The notes below the pieces were generated by a model that worked only from the letters and a program-made list of their open reading frames with translations, had not been told where the DNA came from and made no database searches. Below, in pieces: positions 23,982 through 32,292 of a stretch of 64,000 bases of DNA. Position 1 is the stretch's first letter; each line of letters begins with the position of its first letter. The translations under genes were made by a program, and so were the position numbers. Source of the stretch: Curtobacterium sp. BH-2-1-1 (GTDB taxonomy: Bacteria; Actinomycetota; Actinomycetes; Actinomycetales; Microbacteriaceae); the NCBI RefSeq assembly GCF_001806325.1, contig NZ_CP017580.1, forward strand, positions 1,612,001-1,676,000, written 5' to 3'.

Positions 23982-25253
23982 GTGACGGAACGGCGCACGT
24001 TCATCCGGCCGCTCGCCACCCGCTCGATCATCATCGACGTGGCCTGGGCGGTCTTCGCGGCGTTCGTCTTCCTGCTCCCGATCGACCTCGAGCTCGAGCA
24101 CGCGAGCTTCTTCGCGGTCCTCGCCGCGGCCGGGGCGATCGCGCTCCGACGGGTCTCACCGTCCGCGGCGATGCTCATGGTCGTCGTCCTCGGCATCGTC
24201 CAGGTCGGCGGCGGTGAACGGCCGTCGCTCGTCGACATCGCCATCTTCGTGGTCATCGGCACGGCGGCGGTCGTCGGCACGCGCGGTGAGGTCATCGTGT
24301 CCGGCCTGCTGGCGTTCGTTGCCGGCATCAGCGCGACGCTCTACCTCGCACTCACCGGCTTCCGGTTCCTCGTCCTCATCAACGGCCCGCGCGACCAGGC
24401 GTTCCTGGCGATGGCCGCGCCGGTGACAGCGCTCCTCGGGGTCTGGGCGGGCGGGGTCGCCGTCCGGGCCTTCCGTTCGCGGGACCGCGAGTCCGAACGC
24501 CGGGCGGACGCCGAGGCCGCGGCGTCCCGAGCCGAGGCCGTCGCCACCGAGGCCGAGGCCACCGCCACCCGGGCCATCGACGTCGCCGAGTCCGAGCGGA
24601 TCCGTGCGGACATCGCCCGCGACGTGCACGACGTGGTCGGCCACTCCCTCGCCGTGATCATCGCGCAGGCCGACTCGGTGCCGTTCCTCGCCGACGAGGC
24701 CCGCATTCGCGAGGTGAGCGCCACGATCGCCAGCACCGCCCGGAGCTCCCTCGTCGAGGTCCGGCAGGTGCTCGGGCACATCGACGGCTCCGGCGCCTCG
24801 ACCGACCCGGGGTCGCTCGAGGAGATCGTGCAGGGCATCCGCGAGGCCGGGGTCGACGTCGACCAGGCCGTCCGCGGGGTCCCGGTGGTGCTCGGACCGG
24901 AGAGCGGGACCGCCGCCCGCCGGGTGCTGCAGGAGATGCTCACGAACGCGCTCCGACACGGCGCCCCCGGGATGCCGGTGACGGTGCGGGAGACGTGGCG
25001 GTCGGCCGACCTGGTGCTCGAGGTCGAGAACCTCGTCCCGACCGCCGGGATGGCCACCCCCGGCGCCGGCACGGTCGGGACCGGCCCGGTCGCCGTCCCG
25101 CCGGTGAGCACCCGCGGGTCCGGCCGTGGCCTCGCCGGCATGCAGTCCCGGCTCACCGCACTCGGCGGGTCCTTCGACGCCGCCGTCCTCGACGACGTGT
25201 TCGCCGCACGTGCCCGCATCCCGTTCGACGTCCTTGGGGGGACCAACCGATGA
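23982..25253 (+). CDS. Sensor histidine kinase, HisKA_3 (DesK/NarX-like)
   Basis: 423 residues. Five or six membrane helices fill residues ~15-165 with almost no extracellular loop, so it probably senses the membrane or a small peptide. A charged Ala/Glu coiled coil (RDRESERRADAEAAASRAEA, 167-205) leads to the H-box ERIRADIARDVHDVVGHSLAVI with His216. The N-box is LQEMLTNALRHGAP and the G-box RGSGRGLAGMQSRL. The GTG at 23982 is leaderless-like (GATGAT six bases upstream). It overlaps the regulator gene by ATGA. Confidence 0.93.
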   Translation: MTERRTFIRPLATRSIIIDVAWAVFAAFVFLLPIDLELEHASFFAVLAAAGAIALRRVSPSAAMLMVVVLGIVQVGGGERPSLVDIAIFVVIGTAAVVGTRGEVIVSGLLAFVAGISATLYLALTGFRFLVLINGPRDQAFLAMAAPVTALLGVWAGGVAVRAFRSRDRESERRADAEAAASRAEAVATEAEATATRAIDVAESERIRADIARDVHDVVGHSLAVIIAQADSVPFLADEARIREVSATIASTARSSLVEVRQVLGHIDGSGASTDPGSLEEIVQGIREAGVDVDQAVRGVPVVLGPESGTAARRVLQEMLTNALRHGAPGMPVTVRETWRSADLVLEVENLVPTAGMATPGAGTVGTGPVAVPPVSTRGSGRGLAGMQSRLTALGGSFDAAVLDDVFAARARIPFDVLGGTNR

Positions 25254-25921
25254 CCGATCCGATCCGGATCCTGCTGACCGACGACCAGGCACTGTTCCGA
25301 GCCGGCCTCCGCGTCGTGCTCGACGCCCAGGACGACATGGTCGTCGTCGGCGAGGCGTCCGACGGTGCCGAGGCCCTGGCGCGCATCCCCGAGCTGCGAC
25401 CGGACGTGATGCTCCTCGACATGCGGATGTCGGGCATGGACGGGGTCGAGACCGTCCGGCAGCTGTTCTCCGGCGCGGTCGAGGGGCCGCTCCCCCGCGT
25501 GGTCGTGCTGACGACGTTCGGCCTCGACCCCGCTGCCGCCACCGCGATCCGCCTCGGCGCGAGCGGCTTCCTGCTGAAGGACACCACGCCGCCGTTCCTG
25601 TTCGCGGCCGTCCGGGCGGTGCACGAGGGGAGCTCGGTGATCGCGCCGAACGACCTCTCCCAGCTGTTCGGCGCCGACGTCGAGCGCGCGCCGGCGCCGC
25701 AGCCCGAGGCGTTCCAGTCGCTCACGGACCGGGAGCGCATCGTGTTCGGCTGGGCCTCGCGCGGGTTGTCGAACGCGGAGATCGCGGCGAAGGAGTTCGT
25801 CACGGAGTCCACGGTGAAGACGCAGATCTCGAGCATCCTCGGGAAGCTCGCGCTGCGGGACCGGGTGCAGCTCGTGGTCTACGCGCACGACCACGGGCTG
25901 GCGGGCGCTCGCGACGCCTGA
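25250..25921 (+). CDS. Response regulator, NarL/FixJ (LuxR) type
   Basis: 223 residues. Receiver domain: LLTDDQALFRAG at the start (Asp11-Asp12), phospho-acceptor Asp57 in VMLLDMRM, Thr in VVLTTFG, Lys in FLLKDTT. The C-terminal GerE/LuxR HTH is SLTDRERIVFGWASRGLSNAEIAAKEFVTESTVKTQISSILGKL. ATG overlaps the kinase stop. Together they form a standard two-component pair that most likely binds the TTCAYCC half-sites at 23773-23801. Confidence 0.94.
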   Translation: MTDPIRILLTDDQALFRAGLRVVLDAQDDMVVVGEASDGAEALARIPELRPDVMLLDMRMSGMDGVETVRQLFSGAVEGPLPRVVVLTTFGLDPAAATAIRLGASGFLLKDTTPPFLFAAVRAVHEGSSVIAPNDLSQLFGADVERAPAPQPEAFQSLTDRERIVFGWASRGLSNAEIAAKEFVTESTVKTQISSILGKLALRDRVQLVVYAHDHGLAGARDA

Positions 25922-25936
25922 CGCGCCGGCGTCGAC

Positions 25937-26668
25937 CTAGCGCTGGCCGGCCACCCGGTCGAGCCACTCGGCGAGCACTGCGCGCTCGGCGACCGACAGC
26001 ACGTCGAGGTCCGACGCGACCGCCCGCAGCGTGATCGCGGCAGTCGTCACGGCGTCCGCAGTCGGCGAACCCGACGGCTCCGGCGGGCCCGCCACGAGGA
26101 TCCTCCCCGACACCGCCGCGAACGCCTCGTCCGCCAGGCTCGGATCGCGTTCGTCCGCCGGTGTCGACAGGATCGCCAGCACCGCCCCCGTCCCGGCCGC
26201 GTGCACGAGGTCCACCGCCAGGCGTTCCGGGACGGCGAGCCGTCCGGCTTCGGCGACGCGCCGGATGCGCTCGGCGAGCAGTGCGGTCCCGGCGCGTGCC
26301 GCCGCCGAGCGACGTCCTCGCTCGGGGTCGCTGAGCAGCACGAAGAGGTCGGGGTTCGCGAGACCGAAGCCGATCGTCATCGACCACCCGTGCCGGAGGT
26401 CATCGACGGGATCGGTGCGCTCGTCCCGTGCAGCCCGGACCGCCTCGGCCTTGACCGCGGCGAAGGTGGACATCGCTTGTTCCGCGACAGCCTCGAGCAG
26501 GCCGTCCTTGTCGCCGAACAGTCGGTAGATCGTCGGTGCCTGCACCCCGGCACCCTCGGCGACGGCGCGCGTGGTCACCGCCGCGGCCCCCCGCTCACGG
26601 AGCATCGCACCGGCGACCTCGACGATCCGTGCCCGGGTCTCGTCTCGTTGCGTTGCCTGCTCGATCAC
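25937..26668 (-). CDS. TetR-family repressor
   Basis: 243 residues. HTH: RARIVEVAGAMLRERGAAAVTTRAVAEGAGVQAPTIYRLFGDKDGLL. The C-terminal part has WSMTIGFGLANPDLFVLLSDPERGRRS and is longer than average. GTG 26668; TATCGT (minus strand, 26675-26680) ends six bases upstream and overlaps a TATCaacGATA palindrome, so autorepression is likely. It is divergent from an NmrA-like reductase gene, the probable target. Confidence 0.9.
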   Translation of the reverse strand: MIEQATQRDETRARIVEVAGAMLRERGAAAVTTRAVAEGAGVQAPTIYRLFGDKDGLLEAVAEQAMSTFAAVKAEAVRAARDERTDPVDDLRHGWSMTIGFGLANPDLFVLLSDPERGRRSAAARAGTALLAERIRRVAEAGRLAVPERLAVDLVHAAGTGAVLAILSTPADERDPSLADEAFAAVSGRILVAGPPEPSGSPTADAVTTAAITLRAVASDLDVLSVAERAVLAEWLDRVAGQR

Positions 26669-26669
26669 G

Positions 26670-26737
26670 TATCAACGATAACAAAGCAGCGATAGCAGTG
26701 TGTTACCTTCGATCACACCAATCGGTTACCAACGGTA
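26670..26737. promoter_or_regulatory. Two TAYCaacGRTA palindromes in a divergent promoter
   Basis: TATCAACGATA (26670-26680) covers the TetR -10 box and TACCAACGGTA (26727-26737) lies just before the ribosome site of the reductase gene. Same 4-3-4 layout and same AAC centre; 57 bases apart. Confidence 0.55.
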
Positions 26738-26747
26738 CGGAGCAACC

Positions 26748-27590
26748 ATGATCGTCATCACCGGCGCCACCGGCGCACTCAACGGCGCCACCGCGGACCA
26801 CCTCCTCGAGCACCTCGACCCGTCGGGGCTCGCCGTCGTGACCCGCGACCCGAGCCGGGCGCAGCGCTTCACCGATCGCGGGGTCGAGGTCCGCCGGGGC
26901 GACTACGCCGAGCCCGACTCGCTCCCCGCGGCCTTCTCGGGTGCGGACCGGCTGCTGCTCGTCTCCTCGAACGACCCAGGCGCCGACGCCGTCGCGCTGC
27001 ACCGCGCGGCCATCGACGCCGCCGTGCACGCCGGGGTGGGACGGATCCTGTACACGAGCCACCAGGGCGCAGCCCACGGCTCGCCGTTCGCACCGGCCGA
27101 CGGCCACGCCGCGACCGAGGACCTGCTCCGCGCCTCCGGGTTGCCGTGGACGAGCCTGCGCAACGGCTTCTACGCGCACAGCACGGCCTGGTTGATGGGA
27201 CCGTGGCAGTCGACGGGCGCGGTCTCGGTCCCCGTCGACGGTCCGGTGTCGTGGACCGCTCGCCAGGACGCCGCCGAAGCAGCCGCCCGCATCCTGCTCG
27301 CCGACGAGCCGTACGACGGCCCCGTCACGCTCACCGCGCCGACGGCACCGACGTTCGGCGAGCTCGCGGAGTTCGCGTCCGAGCGCTCCGGCCGCACGAT
27401 CGGGTTCGAGGTGCTGGGCGAGGACGAGTGGCTGGCCCGGTCGACCGCCGCCGGCCAGGACCCGCACATGGCCGGCTTCCTGCTCGGCATGTACCGGGCA
27501 GCGGGACAGGGCCGCTTCGCCGGGACCGACCCGCTGCTCGGCCAGCTGCTCGGGCGTGCACCGCGACCCGTCCAGGACCAGATCAGCTGA
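26748..27590 (+). CDS. NmrA-like / QorB-type reductase
   Basis: 280 residues. MIVITGATGALNGATADHLL is the nucleotide-binding motif, VVTRDPSRAQRF the second strand, and GRILYTSHQGAAHGSPF and WTSLRNGFYAHS match the QorB branch. ATG with GGAG six bases upstream. Expected to reduce quinones or similar electrophiles with NADPH, under the divergent TetR. Its TGA stop lies inside TCAGCTGA (27583-27590), which also carries the stop of the convergent gene. Confidence 0.88.
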   Translation: MIVITGATGALNGATADHLLEHLDPSGLAVVTRDPSRAQRFTDRGVEVRRGDYAEPDSLPAAFSGADRLLLVSSNDPGADAVALHRAAIDAAVHAGVGRILYTSHQGAAHGSPFAPADGHAATEDLLRASGLPWTSLRNGFYAHSTAWLMGPWQSTGAVSVPVDGPVSWTARQDAAEAAARILLADEPYDGPVTLTAPTAPTFGELAEFASERSGRTIGFEVLGEDEWLARSTAAGQDPHMAGFLLGMYRAAGQGRFAGTDPLLGQLLGRAPRPVQDQIS

Positions 27591-28353
27591 CGTCGAGCGC
27601 CGCCACCTCGTCGAGGATCGTGGCGATCGCCGCCGGGTCGTGCGCGAACCGCCCCAGGAACAGACCGCCGATCCGCCCCTGCCCGCGGGTGAGCAGCCCC
27701 GGCCCGGCACTGCCGCCGTAGATCACGACCGACCCGGCGAGTTCCGGCCGCGTGGCCAGGTGCTCCTCGATCCCCGCGAGCACTCCCACGACGTGCTCGT
27801 CTGGCGCCGGCGCCGGGGCGCCGATGGCCCACACCGGCTCGTACGCCACGACGAGCGGCCCCGCCAGTCCGTCCGCGACCGCGGTCGAGACGGCCCGGTC
27901 GAGCTGCGCGGTCACCTCGGCGACGGTCTCCGCTCGGGAGGCGCGACTCGCCTCCCCGACGCAGACCAGCGGCCGCAGGCGGTTGCGGAAGGCGGCGTGC
28001 ACCTTCCCCGCGACCTCGTCGTCCGTCTCGTGGAACAGGGAGCGCCGTTCGGCGTGGCCGATCTCGACGAGGTCGACGCCGATCTCGCGCAGCTCTGCAC
28101 CCGTGACCTCGCCGGTGTACGCCCCCGCGTCGGCCCACGACAGGTCCTGGGCGCCGAGCAGCACGGGAGCACCGGCGTCGGTCAGGATGCGGCGGACGGG
28201 GACGAGCGCCGGGAACGTCGGCACCACGAAGAGCGACGCGGCACCGGAGGTCACCGCGGGGTGCCGCCGGGCGACGTCCGCGACCTCGGCCGCCCACGAC
28301 AGCGTCCGGGCGTGCGAGAAGTACGTCTTGAGCGACACCCCGATGGTGATCAC
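27583..28353 (-). CDS. Triose-phosphate-isomerase-like enzyme, likely tetrulose-phosphate isomerase
   Basis: 256 residues of the TIM family. Catalytic Lys9 lies in SLKTYF (canonical NxK has become SLK), His100 in EIGHAERR and Glu172 in AYEPVWAIG; the phosphate loop is YGGSAGPG. The active site is complete but the flanking residues differ from housekeeping TpiA. It is the last gene of an operon with a DhaK-DhaL kinase, as in the L-erythrulose-1-phosphate isomerase (LerI-type) systems, so that is the preferred role. The start overlaps the kinase stop by four bases. A genuine glycolytic role is less likely but not excluded. Confidence 0.85.
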   Translation of the reverse strand: MITIGVSLKTYFSHARTLSWAAEVADVARRHPAVTSGAASLFVVPTFPALVPVRRILTDAGAPVLLGAQDLSWADAGAYTGEVTGAELREIGVDLVEIGHAERRSLFHETDDEVAGKVHAAFRNRLRPLVCVGEASRASRAETVAEVTAQLDRAVSTAVADGLAGPLVVAYEPVWAIGAPAPAPDEHVVGVLAGIEEHLATRPELAGSVVIYGGSAGPGLLTRGQGRIGGLFLGRFAHDPAAIATILDEVAALDVS

Positions 28354-30056
28354 GGCGCGACGGCCTCCACGATCAGCGCGAAGGACACCGCTCCCGGGTC
28401 GACCGTCCCGACGGCGTGCTCGGCGTGGGTCCTGGCCCGGCCCTTCCTCGGCAGCAGCTCGGCGGTGCCCTGCGCAGCGTCCTGCGCGACGGACACCGCC
28501 GCTCGCCAGGCATCGGGGAGCGCCGCACCGTCGTCGACCCGCGAACGGAGGGCCTCGCGGAACGGGACGAGCGCGTCCACCATCGTCTTGTCCCCGGGCA
28601 CCGCGCCGAAGGCGAGGACCGCCTCGGTCGCCGCACCGACGGCCTCGACGACGTCCGCACCCGTCGGACGCGAGTCGTCCCCGAGGACGCGACCCAGTGC
28701 CTCCAGGGCCGCGCCCCAGATCGCGCCGGATGTGCCACCGGCCTTGTCGGACCAGGCGTCGCCGGCGATCCGCAGCACGCTGCCCGCGCCGGCTCCACGA
28801 TCGACGGCGTCGGACGCTGCCTCGGCGGCGGCGTGCGATCCCCGCTGCATGCCGATGCCGTGGTCCCCGTCGCCGGCCACCGCGTCGATGCGGCCGAGTT
28901 CGTCGGCGTGCTCGTCGATGACCGAGCGGACCGCGGCGAAGCCGGCGGCGACCTCGACGGCGACTGCCCGGGAGTCCTCGCTGGCCGGACCGACCTCGTC
29001 GGGTGCCGCGTCGGCCGCCACCACGGACGGTGCGACACGCTCCGCGGAGACGGCACCGCCCTTGCGGTACGCGGGGGTGTCGGCGGGGGCGGCCCAGAGC
29101 TCCTCGAGCTCCGTGTCGAGCCAGAACAGGGTCAGCGAGACGCCGGCCATGTCGAAACTCGTGACGAGCTCCCCGACCTCGGGCTCGACGATGACGACGC
29201 CCGCGTCCGCGAGCCGGCGCTGCACCGAGCGGTAGACGACGAAGAGCTCCTCGTACTTCACGCTCCCGAGCCCGTTGAGGATCGGGACGACGCGGGAGCC
29301 GGCGGCGGCGATCCCGGCCGGCAGTTCGTCGAGCAAGCGGTCGACGAGCAGCGCGGCGAGTCCGTTGGCGGTCGGGACGTCGGTCTCGTCGATGCCGCGT
29401 TCGCCGTGGATGCCCATGCCGATCGCCATGCGCCCCTCGGGGACGGTGAACAGGGGTTCCTCGGCGCCGGGCAGCGAGCAGCCGGAGAACGCGACGCCGA
29501 ACGATCGGGTGCGGTCGTTCGCCCGCTCCGCGATCGCCGTGACGGTGTCGAGGTCGTCGCCACGCTCGGCGGCGGCTCCGGCAACCTTGAACACGCAGAG
29601 GTCGCCCGCGATCCCGCGGCGTTCGTGCGCGCGGTCGGCGGGCGCGCTCACCACGTCGTCCGTGACCCGCACCGTGCGGACGCTGATCCCGGAGGCCTCG
29701 AGCGCGCGTGCGGCCGCGTCGAAGTTGAGGACGTCGCCGGCGTAGTTGCCGTAGCTCAGCAGCACCCCGCCGCCGTGCTCGGAGGCCCTCGCCACCGACG
29801 TGACCTGCTGGGCGCTCGGGCTGGCGAACAGGTTCCCCATCGCCGCACCGGCCGCGAGCCCGTGCCCGACGAGCCCGCCGAACGCCGGGTAGTGCCCGGA
29901 CCCGCCGCCGATCACGAGCGCGACCGTGCCGTCCGGCGACGTGGTCGACCGGGCGACCCCGCCGTGGACCTTCCGGACCCACCGCTCGTTCGCGGCGACG
30001 AACCCGTCGGTCGACTCGTCGGCGAAGTCCGCCGGGTCGTTGAAGAGCCGGGTCAT
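28350..30056 (-). CDS. ATP-dependent DhaK-DhaL fusion kinase (dihydroxyacetone/erythrulose type)
   Basis: 568 residues. The DhaK half (1-330) has GGGSGHYPAFGG with His55 and GMGIHGERG with His217, the residue that binds the ketone as a hemiaminal. The DhaL half (~360-568) has GDGDHGIGM with the Mg-ADP Asp residues and DKAGGTSGAIWG. This is the one-chain, ATP-using form (not the PTS form). With a TIM-like isomerase next door it best fits a ketotetrose (erythrulose) kinase; dihydroxyacetone is the alternative. Start overlaps the MFS stop and its stop overlaps the isomerase start. Confidence 0.92.
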   Translation of the reverse strand: MTRLFNDPADFADESTDGFVAANERWVRKVHGGVARSTTSPDGTVALVIGGGSGHYPAFGGLVGHGLAAGAAMGNLFASPSAQQVTSVARASEHGGGVLLSYGNYAGDVLNFDAAARALEASGISVRTVRVTDDVVSAPADRAHERRGIAGDLCVFKVAGAAAERGDDLDTVTAIAERANDRTRSFGVAFSGCSLPGAEEPLFTVPEGRMAIGMGIHGERGIDETDVPTANGLAALLVDRLLDELPAGIAAAGSRVVPILNGLGSVKYEELFVVYRSVQRRLADAGVVIVEPEVGELVTSFDMAGVSLTLFWLDTELEELWAAPADTPAYRKGGAVSAERVAPSVVAADAAPDEVGPASEDSRAVAVEVAAGFAAVRSVIDEHADELGRIDAVAGDGDHGIGMQRGSHAAAEAASDAVDRGAGAGSVLRIAGDAWSDKAGGTSGAIWGAALEALGRVLGDDSRPTGADVVEAVGAATEAVLAFGAVPGDKTMVDALVPFREALRSRVDDGAALPDAWRAAVSVAQDAAQGTAELLPRKGRARTHAEHAVGTVDPGAVSFALIVEAVAP

Positions 30057-31435
30057 CGCTCGTCCCCCTGGGTGCGCACGTGCGTGGTGTCGAGCAGCTC
30101 GTCCGCCTTCGCACCACGGAAGTACTTCGTGCAGAAGATCATCACCGCGGCCACGAACGCCAGGACCCCGAGCGACACGATGCCGAACGCTCCGCTGTCC
30201 GTGGGCACCACGTCGTTGATCGCGGTGCGCATGATCGGCGCCACGAACCCGCCGAGGTTGCCGAGCGAGTTGATGAGCCCGATGCCCGCGGCCGCTGCGG
30301 CCCCGGTCAGGAAGGCCGTCGGGTACGCCCACGTGATCGGTCCCACCGCGAGGAAGCTCGCGACCGCCAGCGTGATGAACAGGATGCCGAGGATCGGCTG
30401 CCCGTTCGCGCCGGCCCAGGCGGACCCGAGGATCGACAGGCCGGTGGTGATGTAGAACCAGGTGCCCCAGCGTCGACGACGCCCGACGGTGTCCGCCCGC
30501 GAACCGACGAGGTAGCAGGCGACGAGGCCGACGAGCCACGGGATCGCCGCGACCAGTCCGACCTGCCAGCCGACGTCCTGCCCGAGCAGCGACGAGACCT
30601 GCTGCGGCAGGTAGAACGTCGTGCCGTACACGGCGACCTGCAGGCAGAAGTAGATGATCGTGAAGTACCAGACGCGGCCGCTGGCCAGCGCCTTCCAGAT
30701 GCCCGTCGGGCCGTCCTCGCTGCGGGCGGTGTCCTCGCGGGCCATCGCGGCCGTGAGCGAGTCCTTCTCCCCCGGCTCGAGCCACTTCGCCTGCTGCGGA
30801 CTGTTCGTCAGGAACACGAGGGCCGCGATGCCGGCCAGGACCGCGAGCAGTCCCTCACCCGCGAACATCACCTGCCAGCCGTGGAACGGGGTGGCCTGGT
30901 CGCCGAAGCTGATCAGTCCGCCCGACAGCGGTGCGCCGATCATCTGCGAGAACGGCTGCGCCAGGTAGAAGATCGCGAACATCCGCACGCGGACCTTGTT
31001 CGGGAACCACTCGGACAGGTGCATGATCACGCCGGGGAAGAGTCCGGCCTCGGTCACGCCGAGGATGAACCGCAGGATGATGAACATCGTGTCGTTCGTC
31101 GTGAACGAGAACAGCGCGGCGACGATGCCCCACGTGATCGCGATGCGGGCGAGCCAGAAGCGTGCACCCAGGCGCTTGAGCAGCAGGTTGGACGGGATCT
31201 CGAAGATCGCGTAGCCGATGAAGAAGATGCCGGCACCGAGCGCGAAGGCGGCGTCGGAGATGCCGCGGTCGACGCTCAGGGCCTCCTCTGCGAACCCGAC
31301 GTTCGTGCGGTCGAGGAACGCGACGAAGTACAGGATGACGAGCATCGGCATGAGGTGCTTCGTCGCCTTGCCGATCGCCGACTTCAGCGCCGGGTCGTGC
31401 GTGGACCCGAGCGCGGGGGCAGGGGGAAGTGACAC
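30053..31435 (-). CDS. MFS transporter, anion:cation symporter (ACS) family
   Basis: 460 residues, twelve helices. DRTNVGFAEEALSVD in the first loop and RFILGVTEAGLFPGVIMHLSEWFP are signatures of the ACS branch that imports sugar acids, tartrate, phthalate or glucarate. Hence the operon substrate is probably an organic acid. GTG start with AAGGAG upstream. The preceding 78-base gap contains a tandem 23-bp repeat. Confidence 0.93.
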   Translation of the reverse strand: MSLPPAPALGSTHDPALKSAIGKATKHLMPMLVILYFVAFLDRTNVGFAEEALSVDRGISDAAFALGAGIFFIGYAIFEIPSNLLLKRLGARFWLARIAITWGIVAALFSFTTNDTMFIILRFILGVTEAGLFPGVIMHLSEWFPNKVRVRMFAIFYLAQPFSQMIGAPLSGGLISFGDQATPFHGWQVMFAGEGLLAVLAGIAALVFLTNSPQQAKWLEPGEKDSLTAAMAREDTARSEDGPTGIWKALASGRVWYFTIIYFCLQVAVYGTTFYLPQQVSSLLGQDVGWQVGLVAAIPWLVGLVACYLVGSRADTVGRRRRWGTWFYITTGLSILGSAWAGANGQPILGILFITLAVASFLAVGPITWAYPTAFLTGAAAAAGIGLINSLGNLGGFVAPIMRTAINDVVPTDSGAFGIVSLGVLAFVAAVMIFCTKYFRGAKADELLDTTHVRTQGDER

Positions 31436-31455
31436 GGGTTCGCTCCTTTGCGAGC

Positions 31456-31508
31456 ACGGTGCGGTGGGTTGGGAGGGGACGGTGCGGTGGGTTGGGAGGG
31501 GACGGTGG
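31456..31508. repeat. Tandem 23-bp repeat between SDR and MFS genes
   Basis: Two exact copies of a 23-base unit beginning ACGGTGCGG (31456-31478, 31479-31501) and seven bases of a third. It fills the only wide gap inside the six-gene operon, upstream of the MFS ribosome site. Confidence 0.85.
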
Positions 31509-31513
31509 ACCCG

Positions 31514-32281
31514 TCAGTGCATGTACAGGCCGCCGTCGACGTTCAGCGTCTGGCCCGTGACGAACCCGGCGTCCTCGCTGATCAGGTAGGCGATCGCGGC
31601 GGCGATGTCCCTCGGGGTGCCGATCCGCGGCAGCACGCCGTCGGCGGCCATCGCGGTCTTGCGCTCCTCGGTCAGCGTGCCGCCCATGATGTCGGTGTCG
31701 ATCGGCCCGGGGGCGATCGCGTTGACGGTGACGCCCTGCGGCCCGAGCTCGCGGGCGAGGCCGCGGGTCAGACCGATCACGCCGGCCTTCGCGACCGTGT
31801 ACGGGGTCTTGCTGAAGGTGCCGCCGCCGCGCTGGGCGGAGACCGACGACAGGTTCACGATGCGGCCGTAGCCGTTCCGCACCATCGACTCCGCCGCCCG
31901 CAGGCTCGCGAAGTGCACGCCGTCGAGGTTGATCGACAACACGCGGTGCCACTCCCCCTCCGGGAGGTCGAGGTACGCGTGCGCCGAGGACACCCCGGCG
32001 AGGTTGACCAGGGCGACGATCGGGTGGAGCTCAGCCTCGATCGTGTCGAAGGCGGCCCGGACGGCGGTCTCGTCGGCGACGTTCGCGCCCACGCCGACGG
32101 CCCGGACGCCGTGTTGCTCGCGGATCTCGGTGGCGACCGCCGCGCTGGCGTGCTGGTCGAGGTCGATGATGCCGATGTCCCACCCGGCCTCGGCGAGGTG
32201 GTGGGCGGTGGCGCGGCCGATCCCCCGGGGCGATGCGGCCCCGGTCAGGACGGCGGTGCGGTGCTGCGGTTCGTTGTCCAT
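31514..32281 (-). CDS. SDR-family dehydrogenase
   Basis: 255 residues, classical SDR. TGAASPRGIG is the cofactor site, NLAGVS stands for NAG, and the catalytic Ser in NLSSVSAQ and Tyr-x3-Lys in PYTVAKAG are present; GQTLNVDGG ends the fold. Asp in GIIDLD suggests NAD rather than NADP. It should oxidise a hydroxyl of the imported acid or polyol. Eleven bases separate it from the upstream gene. Confidence 0.92.
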   Translation of the reverse strand: MDNEPQHRTAVLTGAASPRGIGRATAHHLAEAGWDIGIIDLDQHASAAVATEIREQHGVRAVGVGANVADETAVRAAFDTIEAELHPIVALVNLAGVSSAHAYLDLPEGEWHRVLSINLDGVHFASLRAAESMVRNGYGRIVNLSSVSAQRGGGTFSKTPYTVAKAGVIGLTRGLARELGPQGVTVNAIAPGPIDTDIMGGTLTEERKTAMAADGVLPRIGTPRDIAAAIAYLISEDAGFVTGQTLNVDGGLYMH

Positions 32282-32292
32282 GGTGTTCCGCC

